From Gentiana macrophylla (Eukaryota; Streptophyta; Magnoliopsida; Gentianales; Gentianaceae), in contig CM047808.1 in assembly GCA_026214975.1 (NCBI GenBank), positions 3,028,073-3,092,072 of the forward strand: 64,000 bases of DNA. The letters run 5' to 3'. A model generated the notes under the pieces. It had not been told where the DNA came from and searched no databases. It saw nothing but the letters and a program-made list of their open reading frames with translations. Below, piece by piece: positions 1-11,417 of the stretch. Within the stretch, counting starts at the first letter, position 1. Each line of letters opens with the position of its first letter. Both the position numbers and the translations under genes were made by a program.

Positions 1-542
1 TTTCATAATCTAAGAAGGAAGTATAATTAAGAAACCAAAATGTCAATGTCAAATATTAGAGAAAGATATGGCCTAGTAAAAAAAAGAGGTTTTATTTGTG
101 CTTACCGACTCTACTCGTGCACCACAATACAAATACTGAATCGACTTTCGAAAAGTCAATTATTGAGTGTTGACTAAAAATCAATCAACTTTTGGAAGAT
201 GTGGATCCTCTCAAGTACTTAAGGGTAAAATATATTTATTTTTACACATTATGACCAAAACAACGTAGTTTTGAAAAAATAAATAGACGGTCAGATGATT
301 TTCACATTTTAGGTGTGTGGTTAGATCACTCCTACTTGAGAGAATACTTCCAAAAGGGACTTGAGAGGATTCTATTTTGTCGTTGTTAGTATGATGTAGA
401 TATAGTGTGGTGTATCGATACAATTAGTTTAAAGCAAGTAAAAGGCGCTTTTAAAAAAATGGAAAATAAAAATAAAGAAATCAAAATTGCAATCTATTTG
501 TAAATCAGTGTGGTAAACGTAACAATTTAGTAGAAATCTTAC
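1..542. other. Intron/flank downstream of BTB-TAZ exon 3
   Basis: This stretch follows the splice donor of the third BTB-TAZ exon, read leftwards. I see no TAZ zinc-finger exon, so those exons should lie left of the window. The sequence is AT-rich. Around 140-200 it has short motifs of the type atcgactttcgaaaagtc, which recur loosely near 13780 and 22210. Confidence 0.5.
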
Positions 543-1352
543 CGTTTCAGTTTCATCCATGAACTGCAGAATTTCAAGTTCAAGCCATGGATCATGTTTC
601 TGAAGGAATCCCCAACCTTCAGTCAATTCAACAGACTTGAAATTCTTCGATAATAGCTTCATACACTTGATATAAAGATCCGGTGCATCGCACAGCCGTG
701 CAAGCTGAAGAACATCCACCACATTTTCAATCGACAATAGCTCAGCTAAGCCTTTTGTGCATCTCTGTTTCAATTGCGGCACTAAATACACATGAGACAA
801 CGCTAGCAGATGAACACCGTAATTCTTCATCTGTTCTTCAGAACACCTACATTACAGAGGAATTTCCGTCATCAATTTGATTTTCAATTTTTCACGGTTT
901 AAAAGTTGAATCTATGATTGAAATTGAACGAAATTGATGTAAAAGTAGCGGAATTAAGTTTGATTTGAGATGGATTGAAAAAATAGGAAGAAACTGACTT
1001 AGCGGAACAGAGGAACTCGATGAACACGGAAACCGCATCGCAAGGAACGCCGAGTATCGGAACAGTTCTCTCCGAGCTCCGGTGCTTACGTGGTCGGTCA
1101 ATTACATTCTCCAAAACCGGCGAAGCAGAGGCCTAACGAAAAATCAATCAAATTCATTACACCGGAAGCAAATTAGAATTTGGAACTGTTTTTACTTAAA
1201 ATCGGTATATTATATATACTTACGAGAACGCTAGAATGCGCCGGAATGCGTTGGCCACCGGAAGTGACTATGAACAGGTCTGGCTCACGGACGTCGGCGT
1301 TACCGTTCTGGTCGTCGCCTTCGGCGGAGGAGAAGGAGATAGTTTGTTTCAT
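543..1352 (-). CDS. BTB/POZ and TAZ domain protein (BT3/BT4-type), first three exons, 3' end outside window
   Basis: BTB/POZ-TAZ proteins are plant scaffolds that bind CUL3 through the BTB domain and bromodomain factors or calmodulin through the C-terminal TAZ region, acting in nucleus and cytosol. Three exons join in frame: 1224-1352 (43 codons), 999-1132 and 543-846, with donors GTAAGT, GTCAGT and GTAAGA and AG acceptors. Exon 1 carries the BTB core DLFIVTSGGQRIPAHSSVL. Exon 2 continues SPVLENVIDRPRKHRSSE and ILGVPCDAVSVFIEFL. Exon 3 holds EEQMKNYGVHLLALSHVYLV, QLKQRCTKGLAE, ENVVDVLQLARLCDAPDLY and HDPWLELEILQFMDE. The ATG at 1352 is supported by an in-frame TGA 24 bases upstream. The TAZ exons are missing and presumably lie left of the window. 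The 189 visible codons have no break. The family is certain; the BT3/BT4 subtype is inferred from the RPRKHRSSE stretch. Confidence 0.9.
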
Positions 1353-4198
1353 TACGTCGGAAAACTGAGACTGTCACCGGAGAAAATGAAGAAATCGGGA
1401 GGTTGGAGAAATACGGAGGTGTTTGTTGCAAGTAAAAGTGGGAAAACAGAGAAAAGTAGGTAGTGGGATTATGGGAGCTCTGTAATGGTGGGTATTTATA
1501 CTAACGCTGTGCTTAGAACTTTAACTAGAGATTTTTTAACGACGAAGTTCACGTACCATGATTTAAATGTGGCGGTAATTTAATGGTGTGTTGCCGTATC
1601 GAGAGGAGAGAAATGACATAACCAATTCCACGATAAACTTCTAAGCCATTTATCTTTTTGAGACGTATGTGATTTAATATTTCTTAAATTATCAATTGTT
1701 TCAAAATATGTTGCGTACTTTCAAAAAATATATATATATATATATATGTTGCGTACAATATTGTGGTCATTTTATTATGTCATTATCACTACCTATCGAA
1801 AAAGTTACATCCACGACCATTCTGACATAAATGACTTTAATGGTGATTGTTACCAGAGCAGTGATACAACCATAATCAACTTACATAATCAATAGACATA
1901 ATATTGACCTAAACCATTAATTATTAGGGAATCTAAATCAATTAATATATGTGCTACAACAATTAATGGTATAGATCAATGTTGTGTCAATTGGTTGTGG
2001 TTATATCATTTCTCTTATTACGGAGAGAGAGTTGGGAAGATAAAAAAAATGCAACCTAACAGTCGATATTTCCGTATAACAGTCTTTGAAGGACTCTGGT
2101 GGTTGTCCGTGTGTATTACCGCTAGAAGATGAACACTCGGATGCTCTGTGCTTGAACCTTCAACTGTAGGATAAAGCAACGATCTATTGGATCAATCTGA
2201 TATGATAGTTTATCTTTATCTTTCGTGTTTTAATTGTTCTACGAAGTCGGTCCTCGTTACACAAAGCAACGCTCATTCAATAGCAAGTTAAATATTAGCA
2301 TAACCTTGGAGTTTTATGAATGACGTAAATTGTGAGTTGTGTTTCAATGATTCCGTATGTAAGAAGTTGTTTTACAACGCTTCGTACCGAGTGTTAAAAG
2401 TGATATAAGGAAATATAATTGCGCCTTTACTAACACCAATTGATTTTAAGATAAATGGTAGCGACTTGATTCTAATACAGTATCGAGAGAGAGGAGGTCG
2501 TGGGATCAATCGCTCGCTTCCAACATTGTTTCCCCAATTATATTGTCTGCAAGTGTTGGGCTCTTTGTTGGCGCTCAGAGTGCCCACTGACGGGGCGTGT
2601 TAAAAGTGATATAAGGAAATATAGTTGCGCTTTTTACTAACACCAATTGGCTTTTAGTCACAACCAGTAAGACTTGATTTTGTTGCGCTTTACTAACACC
2701 AAATTGGTTTAAGATCAACCAGAAGACTGATTTTAATACCGAGACAAATCAACCTTGTATGAAATGCATACTAATACTCTAACTCAGAGGCAAGATTACT
2801 ACGGCATCCTCGCTCTTTTAGAGCACTTGCAGTAGAATTTGTAAATGATGTTAAATCAGTATTTATACAAATTTAAATCTTCAGATTTATAAAAAATACG
2901 CCTACAACAGAATCTGTTCGCAAGTCTGTACCGTTCAAATTTGGTAACAAGTACTATATATCTACGGCACAAAGTGAGATCTGAACGCTACTTTATTATT
3001 TTATTTTATTTTATTTTTATGTCATTTTCGCTTTCTTCTTCCCTCTATTTCTCTTCCGGCTCTCTTTTGAGTTTTGGTAGATTTGTTTGTTCCCTATTTT
3101 TATTAAGTATGATAGGTTGATTATTATTATTATTTTATTTTTATTTTTTATAAAATATGATAGTTTCATTACTTCATTTTTTATATCTCATTTCGATTTT
3201 GTTCTAAATATTTTTATATCTCATCTCGATTTTGTTCCAAGTATTAGGGTTAACGTTTTCTATTTCTAATATGCTTACAAAAAATGGTTTACAATTTTTG
3301 AAGTGAAAATGACTGATAAATAAAATTATTATGTTTTGTAGTTATTTTAATATTGTATATATTATAGTAGAGAATCTGATGTAGTTGAGTCTTAGTAGAG
3401 ATTCTGTAAAATGAAAAAAATGATGTTAGAATTTGTAAAATAAAGAATTTATTAAGAGACACTGATGCAAATGCTTTATGAGTGAGCTCAATTCCATTAA
3501 GTTTGGATCATATAGCAAATGCAATGATGCCTTCTTTATATCATATATGTTTTCAAAATACTTGAAGTCTTCAAAACGACAAATTCAATAATATGACCGT
3601 CGTATAAATATTTTAACAAATGACATGAATCATATTTTTTTATTTCTATTTTCTTTCACAAGAGATTTTATGATACAACCATTATAGGAACGTTATATTA
3701 AGTGACACCATCACATCATTTCAATTATACAATTTTTACTAGACACGCTTTTACATGTGAAATATTAGAAATTGAATGATATGATACATATCAATTAATA
3801 CATTCTTTCAACAATTATAAAACGTGTCATCTTCCATGAAATGTTTTAGTACTTGGATCTAGTGACGTTAATTGAACGATAATGGATCAATTAACACTTA
3901 GGTGCTATTAATTTGGCCTAACCTGGTTAATCCAAATTGCTAAATTCATTATGTCTTATATCCAGAGATGGTCGCCCAGAAGGCCCCATCAGGAGCCTGT
4001 GCCTGAGTGAATTTTTGGGGGAATAATATCAAAACAACATCGTTTTGTTGTAAAAAAAATTATAAAAAGAATAGCTCTCTTCAATTTCTCTTTGTAACTC
4101 GAATGTTCTATTTAATTTTCTTTTGTCCACCGTGAATGAAATTTTTAGATTAAATCATTTGGTTTGACTTTATATTATGGTACATGAAGGTGGTCATT
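1353..4198. other. Intergenic region with BTB-TAZ upstream sequence, no gene seen
   Basis: The first 150 bases are presumably 5' UTR and promoter of the BTB-TAZ gene, which reads leftwards. Further right the sequence is AT-rich, with a TA run at about 1728-1746, a partly triplicated segment at 2391-2720, and T-rich low-complexity sequence at 2995-3260. No coding exon with plausible splice sites or conserved motifs was recognised. Confidence 0.5.
2391..2720. repeat. Diverged three-fold direct repeat
   Basis: A unit beginning gtgttaaaagtgatataagg at 2391 recurs at about 2597. Its inner part (ttgcgc, then tttactaacaccaa and ttggtttaagatc) occurs a third time near 2680. The copies are partly truncated. 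It resembles edge sequence of a retroelement, but no element could be named. Confidence 0.5.
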
Positions 4199-6300
4199 TG
4201 TAATATTCGACTTTGGAAAAAGGCAGAGGCGTGTCTTTTTTGTAAAACGAAATATTAGGTTCGGTTTCCTTTTATTCGGAGTTAATTATTTTGGACATTA
4301 TATATATATATTCTCGAAATTTTATATATGTAATTAAAAGGAAAATCGAGTTTTGTGGTCAAGGGCAATTAAGGAAAATGGTTAACTCCTTTTTAATGCT
4401 AAGACCTAACCTAATTCAGGATTTTCGGTTTGATTTGACCTTCCCCTCCCTTGTGCGGCATTGTGAGGAGAGAAAGAGAGAAAAGAGAGTTCTTCACAAT
4501 TCTAAGAGGTAGAGTTGATCGCTTTCAAAACGGATTCAAGAATTGGACTCGGCGTGAAAGCACACGACATTTTGGCATCGATTTTGTGGGGGTTGCAGTG
4601 ATTTTCAGAGCGATTTTGATCGAGTTTTGGGGTTTGCAAATAGGTAAGAGAAACTTGATCCTATGAATTCTATCATTTGTTATAAGGAATTGATCATGTT
4701 TTAAGGCTTTTGGTGTTAGAAATATAAATCTTTGTTTTGGTTAAAGACTATGGTTGTTACTGAGACGTCTCAGATGTGGATCCTTGTGTTGTTTTGTTGG
4801 TTATTTGTTGGTTTTGGGTTGAATTACGATCCGGAAATCGCATGATGATGAAGTTAGGGTTTTGGTCGAACCAGGTGGACGGGCGTCGGTTCTCGGACGG
4901 GCGCCCGCTAGGTCGAATCTCAGACGGGCGCCTGGCTTATCCGGACGGGCGTCGAGGTGCAATTTACATTCGAGATTGAATCGCTGTTTTGGGTGGACGA
5001 GCGCCCACTATTTTGGACGGCGTCCGATGAATCGAACGGGCGCCCGTGTCTTTAAACGGGCGCGTCGATTTTGTCGCCTCCTTTCTATTGTTAATCGTTG
5101 TTCACCAAATATACATGCTTTACTTACTTGAGATATATATACGATATGTTAAACATGGTATAACTTAGACAAGCTTGGATTGAGCTTCGATTCGTTCGAT
5201 TAAAACACCGAATGTACTCTTAAAGGGAGTTGAAGTTCGGATCCGTCGGAAGAGCATGATAGGCTTGTGCTTTGATGAATTAGTATTCATCAATGTGCGT
5301 GTATGTGTGCTAGGACTTGTCCGTGTCTAGTGGTCTAAGAAGAGAGTAGTTGTGTGAGGAGAATACTTGAAAATACTCGGGTTGGCTAGCTAATAACCTA
5401 ATAAACAACGTATGTGACTAGTAAAAGATTAAACAACATGTCCCTCTTGGCTAGGCACCAGGCTAAATCGCGATGCATGTGCTACCTCTCGAAGGTAGAA
5501 GAACCGTAGAGTCAAAAAGACCCTAAGTACGGAGGGACTCTCTTTGAGGTGTGCGTGCTATCGGAGTCTACCTTTTCTAGACTTCGTGGATATTGGTGTG
5601 ATCCACTAATATGTTGCAAAAGAGTGTTCCCAAGGTAGAAGAACTCAGAGGTCAAAGACCCTAAGTCTGAGAGGACTCGCTTTGAGGGGATGCAGCAGTA
5701 GTGCCTTGAGTGCGGTTGTAACATAGATAGGCTAAGTTAGAAACAGTTAGTCACAACGTGTTGATGAGCATGAAGTGAACCCTAGATGGAGTTGGTCTCA
5801 TTTAATCAACTAATTAAATAATTATCTTTTCGTTATAACTATGATTGTCTTCATAGCTTCTCTTTCTTCTTGAGTACATTGTACTTACCTCGAATGCATT
5901 TTCTTTTATGTGTTTGGGGTGAGAAGACGAACAGTGTTCGAGGAGAGTTTTGACGACGGCGTGTGAAAGCGCTCGTTGAAGTTTCAAGAATGTTTCTTTC
6001 TTGTTTTTCTTTGGTGGCTCTTGTAATGATTCTGAGGTAGACTGTTGGTTCTTTTGGTTGCTACGTATTGTCTTTGGGATTTCGTACTTTTCCAATGTAA
6101 TAATTTACATTTCTATCTTTAGAATTTCTTGTTTCTATTCTTAGACGTTGAAAAAAATATACCCGAGTTTTGCTTTCGTTTTGCTTTCATTTGATACGAC
6201 ATAGTAGAGGCTTACGTATAAAATGAATTTACTTTTATTTTATACGTGCCGAACGTTCCTTTTCCGGATAAGGACTCGGTGTCCGAAGCGGGCGTTATGA
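4199..6300 (+). repeat. 5' LTR of the Tekay-like element
   Basis: Starts TGTAATATTCGACTTTGG and ends near GGGCGTTATGA just before the primer site; the 3' copy ends GGCGTTACA. It is about 2.1 kb. A GC-rich stretch at 4870-5070 contains repeated GACGGGCG(C/T)CC motifs. A short palindrome, cgtataaaat...attttatacg, lies at about 6215-6246. ATG-initiated frames inside the LTR exist on both strands and are not considered genes. Confidence 0.93.
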
Positions 6301-6301
6301 T

Positions 6302-6312
6302 TGGTATCAGAG
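6302..6312 (+). other. Primer binding site (initiator Met tRNA)
   Basis: TGGTATCAGAG directly follows the 5' LTR. It matches the complement of the 3' end of plant initiator methionine tRNA, the usual primer of chromoviruses and many copia elements. Confidence 0.9.
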
Positions 6313-6394
6313 AAAAAGCGTTCTTTAGACTTCCTTTCCTTAAGATAAGTTTCTTTAGATCTTTAGTAACGTCTGGTTTTCTTGATCTTTCAGC

Positions 6395-7880
6395 ATGGTA
6401 ACGACAAGGAGAGGCGTTCGTGGAGCTGGGAGCTCAGGGGTTAGTCAAGGGGCAGGGAGCCCAGTGCCCGTAGTAGGGGGCGGATTTGTGAGGCAGAATC
6501 CTTCGCCTCGTTTGAGTCTTTCGCCACCACCCCATACAGCCACACCTACACCAAGGTCTCAACAAGATGTGTCACCGAGGCCGCATCAGAATCTGCCACC
6601 CCGACCACCGCCAAGATATAACTACATTTATGGAGAGCCTGGACAAGCACCTATTCGTGTCATCCCGTAGTAGTGGCGACATTCCACCGATTAGTGCGCC
6701 ACCACCGGTGACCAATGTGTATCCACCACCATCTAGTGCTTATCCTCCAGGTGTATCCTCGGCAGCAGCAGAGGTCTTTACCCTCCTCCTGTAGGTCATG
6801 TTCCTCAACCTACGATACCACCTTCACTACGCTTTGACCACCAAAGCAAGGCATCGGTCATCCACCCCTTTGGTTATCGCAAGACCTCAGCAAAGATCGG
6901 TCTTATCAGGGTACTATCCGTGTATCGAGTGAGCCTCAAGTAATCCCACCTTATCCTCAACATCGTGATATCGGCGCGATGTATCTTTTGGTTACCCTCC
7001 GGTTCACCCACCGATTAGACCGACTTTCGAGCAAGCACCGGCGGTGGATTGGTATACTGAGATTGAGGAGAAATCGAGTTGAGAACTTCTTTGGTAATGT
7101 GGAGCATTCTAAAGCGAGAGGAATGGATAAGAGGATTCGAGAAAGCTTGTAGGAACATACATGTTCACGAGGCAGCGAAAATGGCACAAACTAGCGATCG
7201 ATTTTATGTTGGGAGCAAAGCGAAGCATGGATTGATGCCGTCCAAAGCGAAAGAACGGTAAGGTAACGGATTGGGAAGGGTTCAAGACGATGTTTTATAA
7301 TGAGTACTTCCGATTCTGATTCAAGCGAGATAAAGCAAGTCAATTCACGAAGCACAAGCAAGGTAATCACCGTGGTGGCCCGAAGATACTAATAAGTTCA
7401 ATGAGCTAGGAAGGTTCTATCCGGAATTGATGAAGGTAGAAGAGAGAAAGATGGCCTCTATAAGGATGGGTTGGCCTACGAGATTGATCGGGCATGCTAG
7501 GATTCACGGCAAGGAATATGGCGAGTTGATGAATAAAGCCTTGGAAGTCGAAACTTTCGGGAAGAGAGCTACAGATGGTTGTTAATAATAAGAGAAATTT
7601 TGGGACAAGTCAAAGCGGTTATAGGAGCGCCACAAGAAGCGCCCAAGAAGACTACGGCTCCTACAAAGAGGCTAAGGCTCGAATAGTGCACCACTTTGCC
7701 CCAAGTGCAACAGAAATCATACTGAGAGAGTGCGAGCGAGTAGTAACGGTTGTTACGTTTGTGGTGAGCAAGGACACTTTTCTAGAGCGTGTCCAAACAG
7801 AGGAAACAAGAGTGGTTCGAGCCAAGGTAGCGGAGAGGCGGCCCGAGCCGACCGGTTCGAGTTTTTGCAATGGATGCTAA
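6395..7880 (+). pseudogene. Broken gag of the Tekay-like element
   Basis: The reading frame opens with MVTTRRGVRGAGSS at 6395, followed by a proline/serine-rich N-terminus. It shifts frame near 6625 and several times after. The capsid part is recognisable at about 7110-7545 (EEWIRGFEKACRNIHVHEAA, DWEGFKTMFY, KFNELGRFYPELMKVEERKM). One CCHC zinc knuckle, CYVCGEQGHFSRAC, lies at about 7757-7800. Gag forms the particle that packages element RNA. At least four frame shifts plus stops make it non-functional. Confidence 0.85.
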
Positions 7881-8004
7881 TTTTGTGGAACCAGAGGATG
7901 ACGTTATTTCGTGTACCATGTTTTTTTCATTCTTTTGTTAAGATATTTTATAGCGTGATTATTCATGTTGTAACTATATTTAAATAAATGAATATGCATC
8001 CTAG

Positions 8005-8440
8005 GTACGATAATGTTAGAAAACCTAGTGGTCAAGGCTTTGTTTGACACGGAGGCGTCAAATACTTTTGTGTCAACCAAGGTAGCTAAGAAGTTGGATT
8101 TACCTTGAGCCTTTAAGAAACACTTTGGAGATAACTACGCCGTTAGTGGAAGGTAACAAGGGTAACTAGAATGATACCACAAGTGGAAGTTCGAGTCGGA
8201 CCTTATCGATGTAAGAGCAACTTTACGATTTTGGACTTTCGGATTTTGATGTAATCCTCGGAATAGATTGGCTATCCGAGAATTATGTACACTTGGACTG
8301 TAAAGAGAAGAAAGTAACTTTTAAAGTACCTGGGAAATCAGACAAGACATATCAAGGGAATGTGTACAAGCCGAGTAAGAAGAAACATCCGATCATATCG
8401 GTTAAAGCAAAGTGAGGCTTGTCGAAGGGTTGTGAAGGCT
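8005..8440 (+). pseudogene. Aspartic protease region of pol, active site altered
   Basis: VVKALFDTEASNTFVSTKVA starts at about 8029. The family active-site triplet is Asp-Ser/Thr-Gly; here the third residue reads Glu (codon gag). The following stretch has shifts, and a later conserved part (VILGIDWLSENYVHLDCKEK) is visible near 8250-8310. The enzyme would have cleaved the Gag-Pol precursor. Loss of the glycine plus the frame breaks indicate a dead enzyme. Confidence 0.75.
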
Positions 8441-8529
8441 ACTTGTTGTATGCAAAGTGGGACGTGGAACAAGTGAAGCCTAAGTTCGAGGAGACTCCTA
8501 TAGTGAGGAATACCTGAGGTATTTCGGAA

Positions 8530-9830
8530 GAGTTACCGGGAAACATGCCGGACAGAGAGATAGAGTTTGAAATTCAGTTGATACCGGGAGCGGCACCAGT
8601 CGCTAAAGCACCTTACAGAATGGCACCGGCTGAATTAAAGGAGTTGAAAGCTCAACTTAAAGATATGCTTGAAAGGAACATAATTCAGCCCGATTACCTG
8701 CCTTAGGAGCCCCTGTTTTGTTTGTGAAGAAGAAAGATGGCAGCATGAGAATGTGTATCGACTACAGAGCACTGAACAACCTTACCATCAAGAATAAGTA
8801 CCCTCTACCAAGGATAGATGATCTGTTTAATCAGTTGCAAGGTAAGAAAGTGTTTTCCAAGATCGACCTGAGATCCGGATATCATCAGTTGAAGGTTAAG
8901 ATAGCAGATATACCGAAGACGGCTTTCAGTACGAGATATGGACATTATGAGTTCCTTGTTATGCCTTTTGGACTCACTAATGCTCCATCTGCATTTATGG
9001 ATTTGATGCAGCGAGTCTTCATGCCGTACTTGGATAAGTTCGTGATAGTGTTCATAGACGATATCCTAGTTTACTCTAAGGATGAGAAGGAACACGAGGA
9101 ACACTTAAGGATAGTGTTGGACACTTGAAGAAGAATCGAGTTGTAGGCGAAGTTTTCTAAGTGTGACTTTTGGTTGGATCGAGTGAGTTTCTTGGGTCAT
9201 GTCATTTACGGAGATGGCATTCAAGTTGATCCGGCAAAGATCGAGGCTGATTGAGAATTGGCCTAAACCTACCACAGTTTAGTAAGAAGTTTTCTTGGGT
9301 TGGTGAGTTACTACCGGAAGTTCGTACAAGATTTTTCGAAGATAGCTACTCCACTCACCGGTGACACGAGAAGAATGTGAAATTTGAATGGACTAAGAGT
9401 GTGATAAGGCCTTTCATACCTTGAAGAGTAAGTTGACTACGGCACCGGTGTTAGCGATTCCGGAGATTTTTGATAACTATGATGTCTACACGGATGCTTG
9501 GGACGAGGGTTTGGGTTGTGTGTTGATGCAAGGAGGAAAAGTGATAGCTTATGCATCTAGGCGATTGAAGGTACATGAGAAGAACTACCCGACACATGAT
9601 CTAGAGTTGGCAAATGTAGTATTTGCCTTAAAGACTTGGAGGCATTACTTATATGGGGTTAAAGCAAGGATCTTCACCGACCGGAAGAGTTTAAAGTATT
9701 TCTTCACACAAGAGAACTCGAATATGAGACAGAGGAGATGGTTAGAGTTCGTTAAGGACTATGATTTGGACATTCGGTACCATCCGGTAAAGCGAATGTA
9801 GTGGCGGATGCTCGGCGAGGAAACCAAAGG
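8530..9830 (+). pseudogene. Reverse transcriptase and RNase H region of pol
   Basis: Reverse transcriptase starts near [20 protein letters not shown] (8530). The intact part at 8718-9128 includes [34 protein letters not shown] and the catalytic FIDDILVYS box at about 9052. Stops occur at 8704 and after 9126, with shifts near 9130-9400. RNase H follows at 9421-9801 with the acidic positions in VYTDA, THDLELA and IFTDRKS; the usual Ser after YTDA is Trp. The pair would copy the RNA and remove the template. Confidence 0.88.
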
Positions 9831-9876
9831 TTTGCGACTTCCAAAGTGTTGAGGTAATGGCGAAAGGTTTGATGGG

Positions 9877-11110
9877 TTGGAAATCAGAAGCTTCGATCAG
9901 ATTGAAGACCGGCAGTTTGTGGCACCGTTGTTAGCAAGATCAGAGTTGATGGATGATATTCGGGGAAAGCAAGACGAAGACCCGGTTTTGTTGGACTTGA
10001 AGCGTGTTGCTAGAGAGAAGCCTACGGTTGGTTACGTGTTGGATAAAAGTGGAAATCTGTGGTATCGGGATCGTCTACATGTGTACCTAACGTTGGCGAC
10101 TTGAGACAAAGAATTATGGAAGAAGCACATAGGATAGCTTTTGCGGTTCATCCGGGTGCTACTAAAATGTATAGAGACTTAAAGGAAAGATTTTGGTGGC
10201 CCTCGATGAAAGTGGAGATAGCCAAGTTTGTGGCCGAGTGTGATGTATGTCAGAAGGTTAAGGCGGAGCATAGAAGACCCGGTGGAATGCTTAAGCCATT
10301 GGATATCCCGGAATGGAAGTGGGATAAGATCACAATGGACTTCATCACCGGATTACCTAAGACAAGAGGCGGACACGACGCAATTTGGGTAATCGTGGGA
10401 TGATTGACCAAATCTGCCCATTTCTTACCGTACAAGGTCGACATGCCATTAAAGAAGATGACGACACTATATCTGGACAATATAGTGAAGTTACATGGAG
10501 TTCCAGTCTCGATAGTTTCAGACCGTGATTCGAGATTCGTAAGTCGATTTTGGAAGAGCTTGCAAGAAGCCTTCGGGACCAAGTTGGATTTGAGCACGGC
10601 TTTTCATCCTCGCATGAGATGGACAAACGAGAGGACCATCCAGACACTCGAGGACATGCCGAGAGCTTGTGTTTTGGAGGTAGGCGGATCATGGGACGAT
10701 TACTATCGGTAGCGGAGTTTGCCTACAACAACAGTTTTTCATGCAAGTATAGGCATGCCGCCCGTTTGAAGCGTTGTATGGGAGAAGATGTCGACACGCC
10801 ACTTGTTTTGGGATGAAGTCGGGAGAGAGATTACGAGGGCCGAGATGGTTGAACAAGCAAAGGAAAGGGTTCGATTGGTCAAGAAGAATCGAAGGCGACT
10901 CGAGGCAGGCAGAAAAGTTGGGGTGGCGTTAGAAGACCTCACGGAGTTTGAAGTCGGCGATAGAGTTTACCTCCGAGCTTCACCGATGAAAGGAGTGAAA
11001 CGCTTTGGACAAAAAGGAAAGCTAAGTCCAAGGTATGTTGGACCTTTTGAGATTTTGGAGAGAGTTGGGACGTTAGCTTATAAGCTTGGTTGCGTAATCA
11101 ATGTCGAGAG
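9877..11110 (+). pseudogene. Integrase region of pol
   Basis: The HHCC zinc-binding end is seen as HRIAFAVHPGATKMYRDL and FVAECDVCQKVK (10130-10260). The core has acidic residues in TMDFITGLP (about 10336), IVSDRDSRF (about 10516) and TNERTIQTLE (about 10622). An in-frame TGA at about 10401 interrupts the conserved stretch between IWVIVG and LTKSAHFLP. Shifts follow near 10060 and 10710-10810. The C-terminal part ends with the FEVGDRVYLRASPMKGVKRF motif (about 10950) and PRYVGPFEILERVGTLAYKL. The enzyme would insert the DNA copy. Confidence 0.88.
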
Positions 11111-11224
11111 TCCATAATGTGTTTCACGTTTCGATGTTGAAAAAGTGTCGACGAAGAATGATGTGGAAACTACGGTTGACCCGAGAAATCTTACAAGATA
11201 ATCTTGCTTATGACGAGAGACCGA

Positions 11225-11400
11225 TCAAGATCTAGACCGGAAAGAAAAGATGATTAAGAGACGGATGATCCCTTTGGTGTTAGTTCGGTGGAGCAATCAT
11301 TCACCCGAGGAGGCAACTTGGGAAGTGGAAAGCGACATGCTTAGTGAGTTCCAAGAATTTGGGGATTTACAGGTATGTTCTAGTTTCGAGGACCAGAAAC
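11225..11400 (+). pseudogene. C-terminal chromodomain of the integrase
   Basis: LVLVRWSNHSPEEATWEVES (about 11274-11333) matches the chromodomain tail VxW-x-x-H-x-x-EEATWE typical of chromoviruses. In this family it guides insertion toward marked chromatin. It is separated from the integrase by shifts at 11110-11245. The open frame continues past 11418 into the LTR. Confidence 0.75.
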
Positions 11401-11407
11401 TCCTTTT

Positions 11408-11417
11408 AAGGGGAGAA
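11408..11417 (+). other. Polypurine tract
   Basis: AAGGGGAGAA directly precedes the 3' LTR start TGTAATATTCG. It is the expected plus-strand primer of the Ty3 element. Confidence 0.85.

Noticed and set aside
1236..1463. Rightward frames over BTB-TAZ exon 1
   Set aside because: Opposite-strand shadow of the leftward exon.
4862..5131. Arg/Pro-rich frames inside the LTRs (also 11933-12278)
   Set aside because: They arise from GC-rich motif clusters, occur on both strands and shift between the two LTR copies; no domain.
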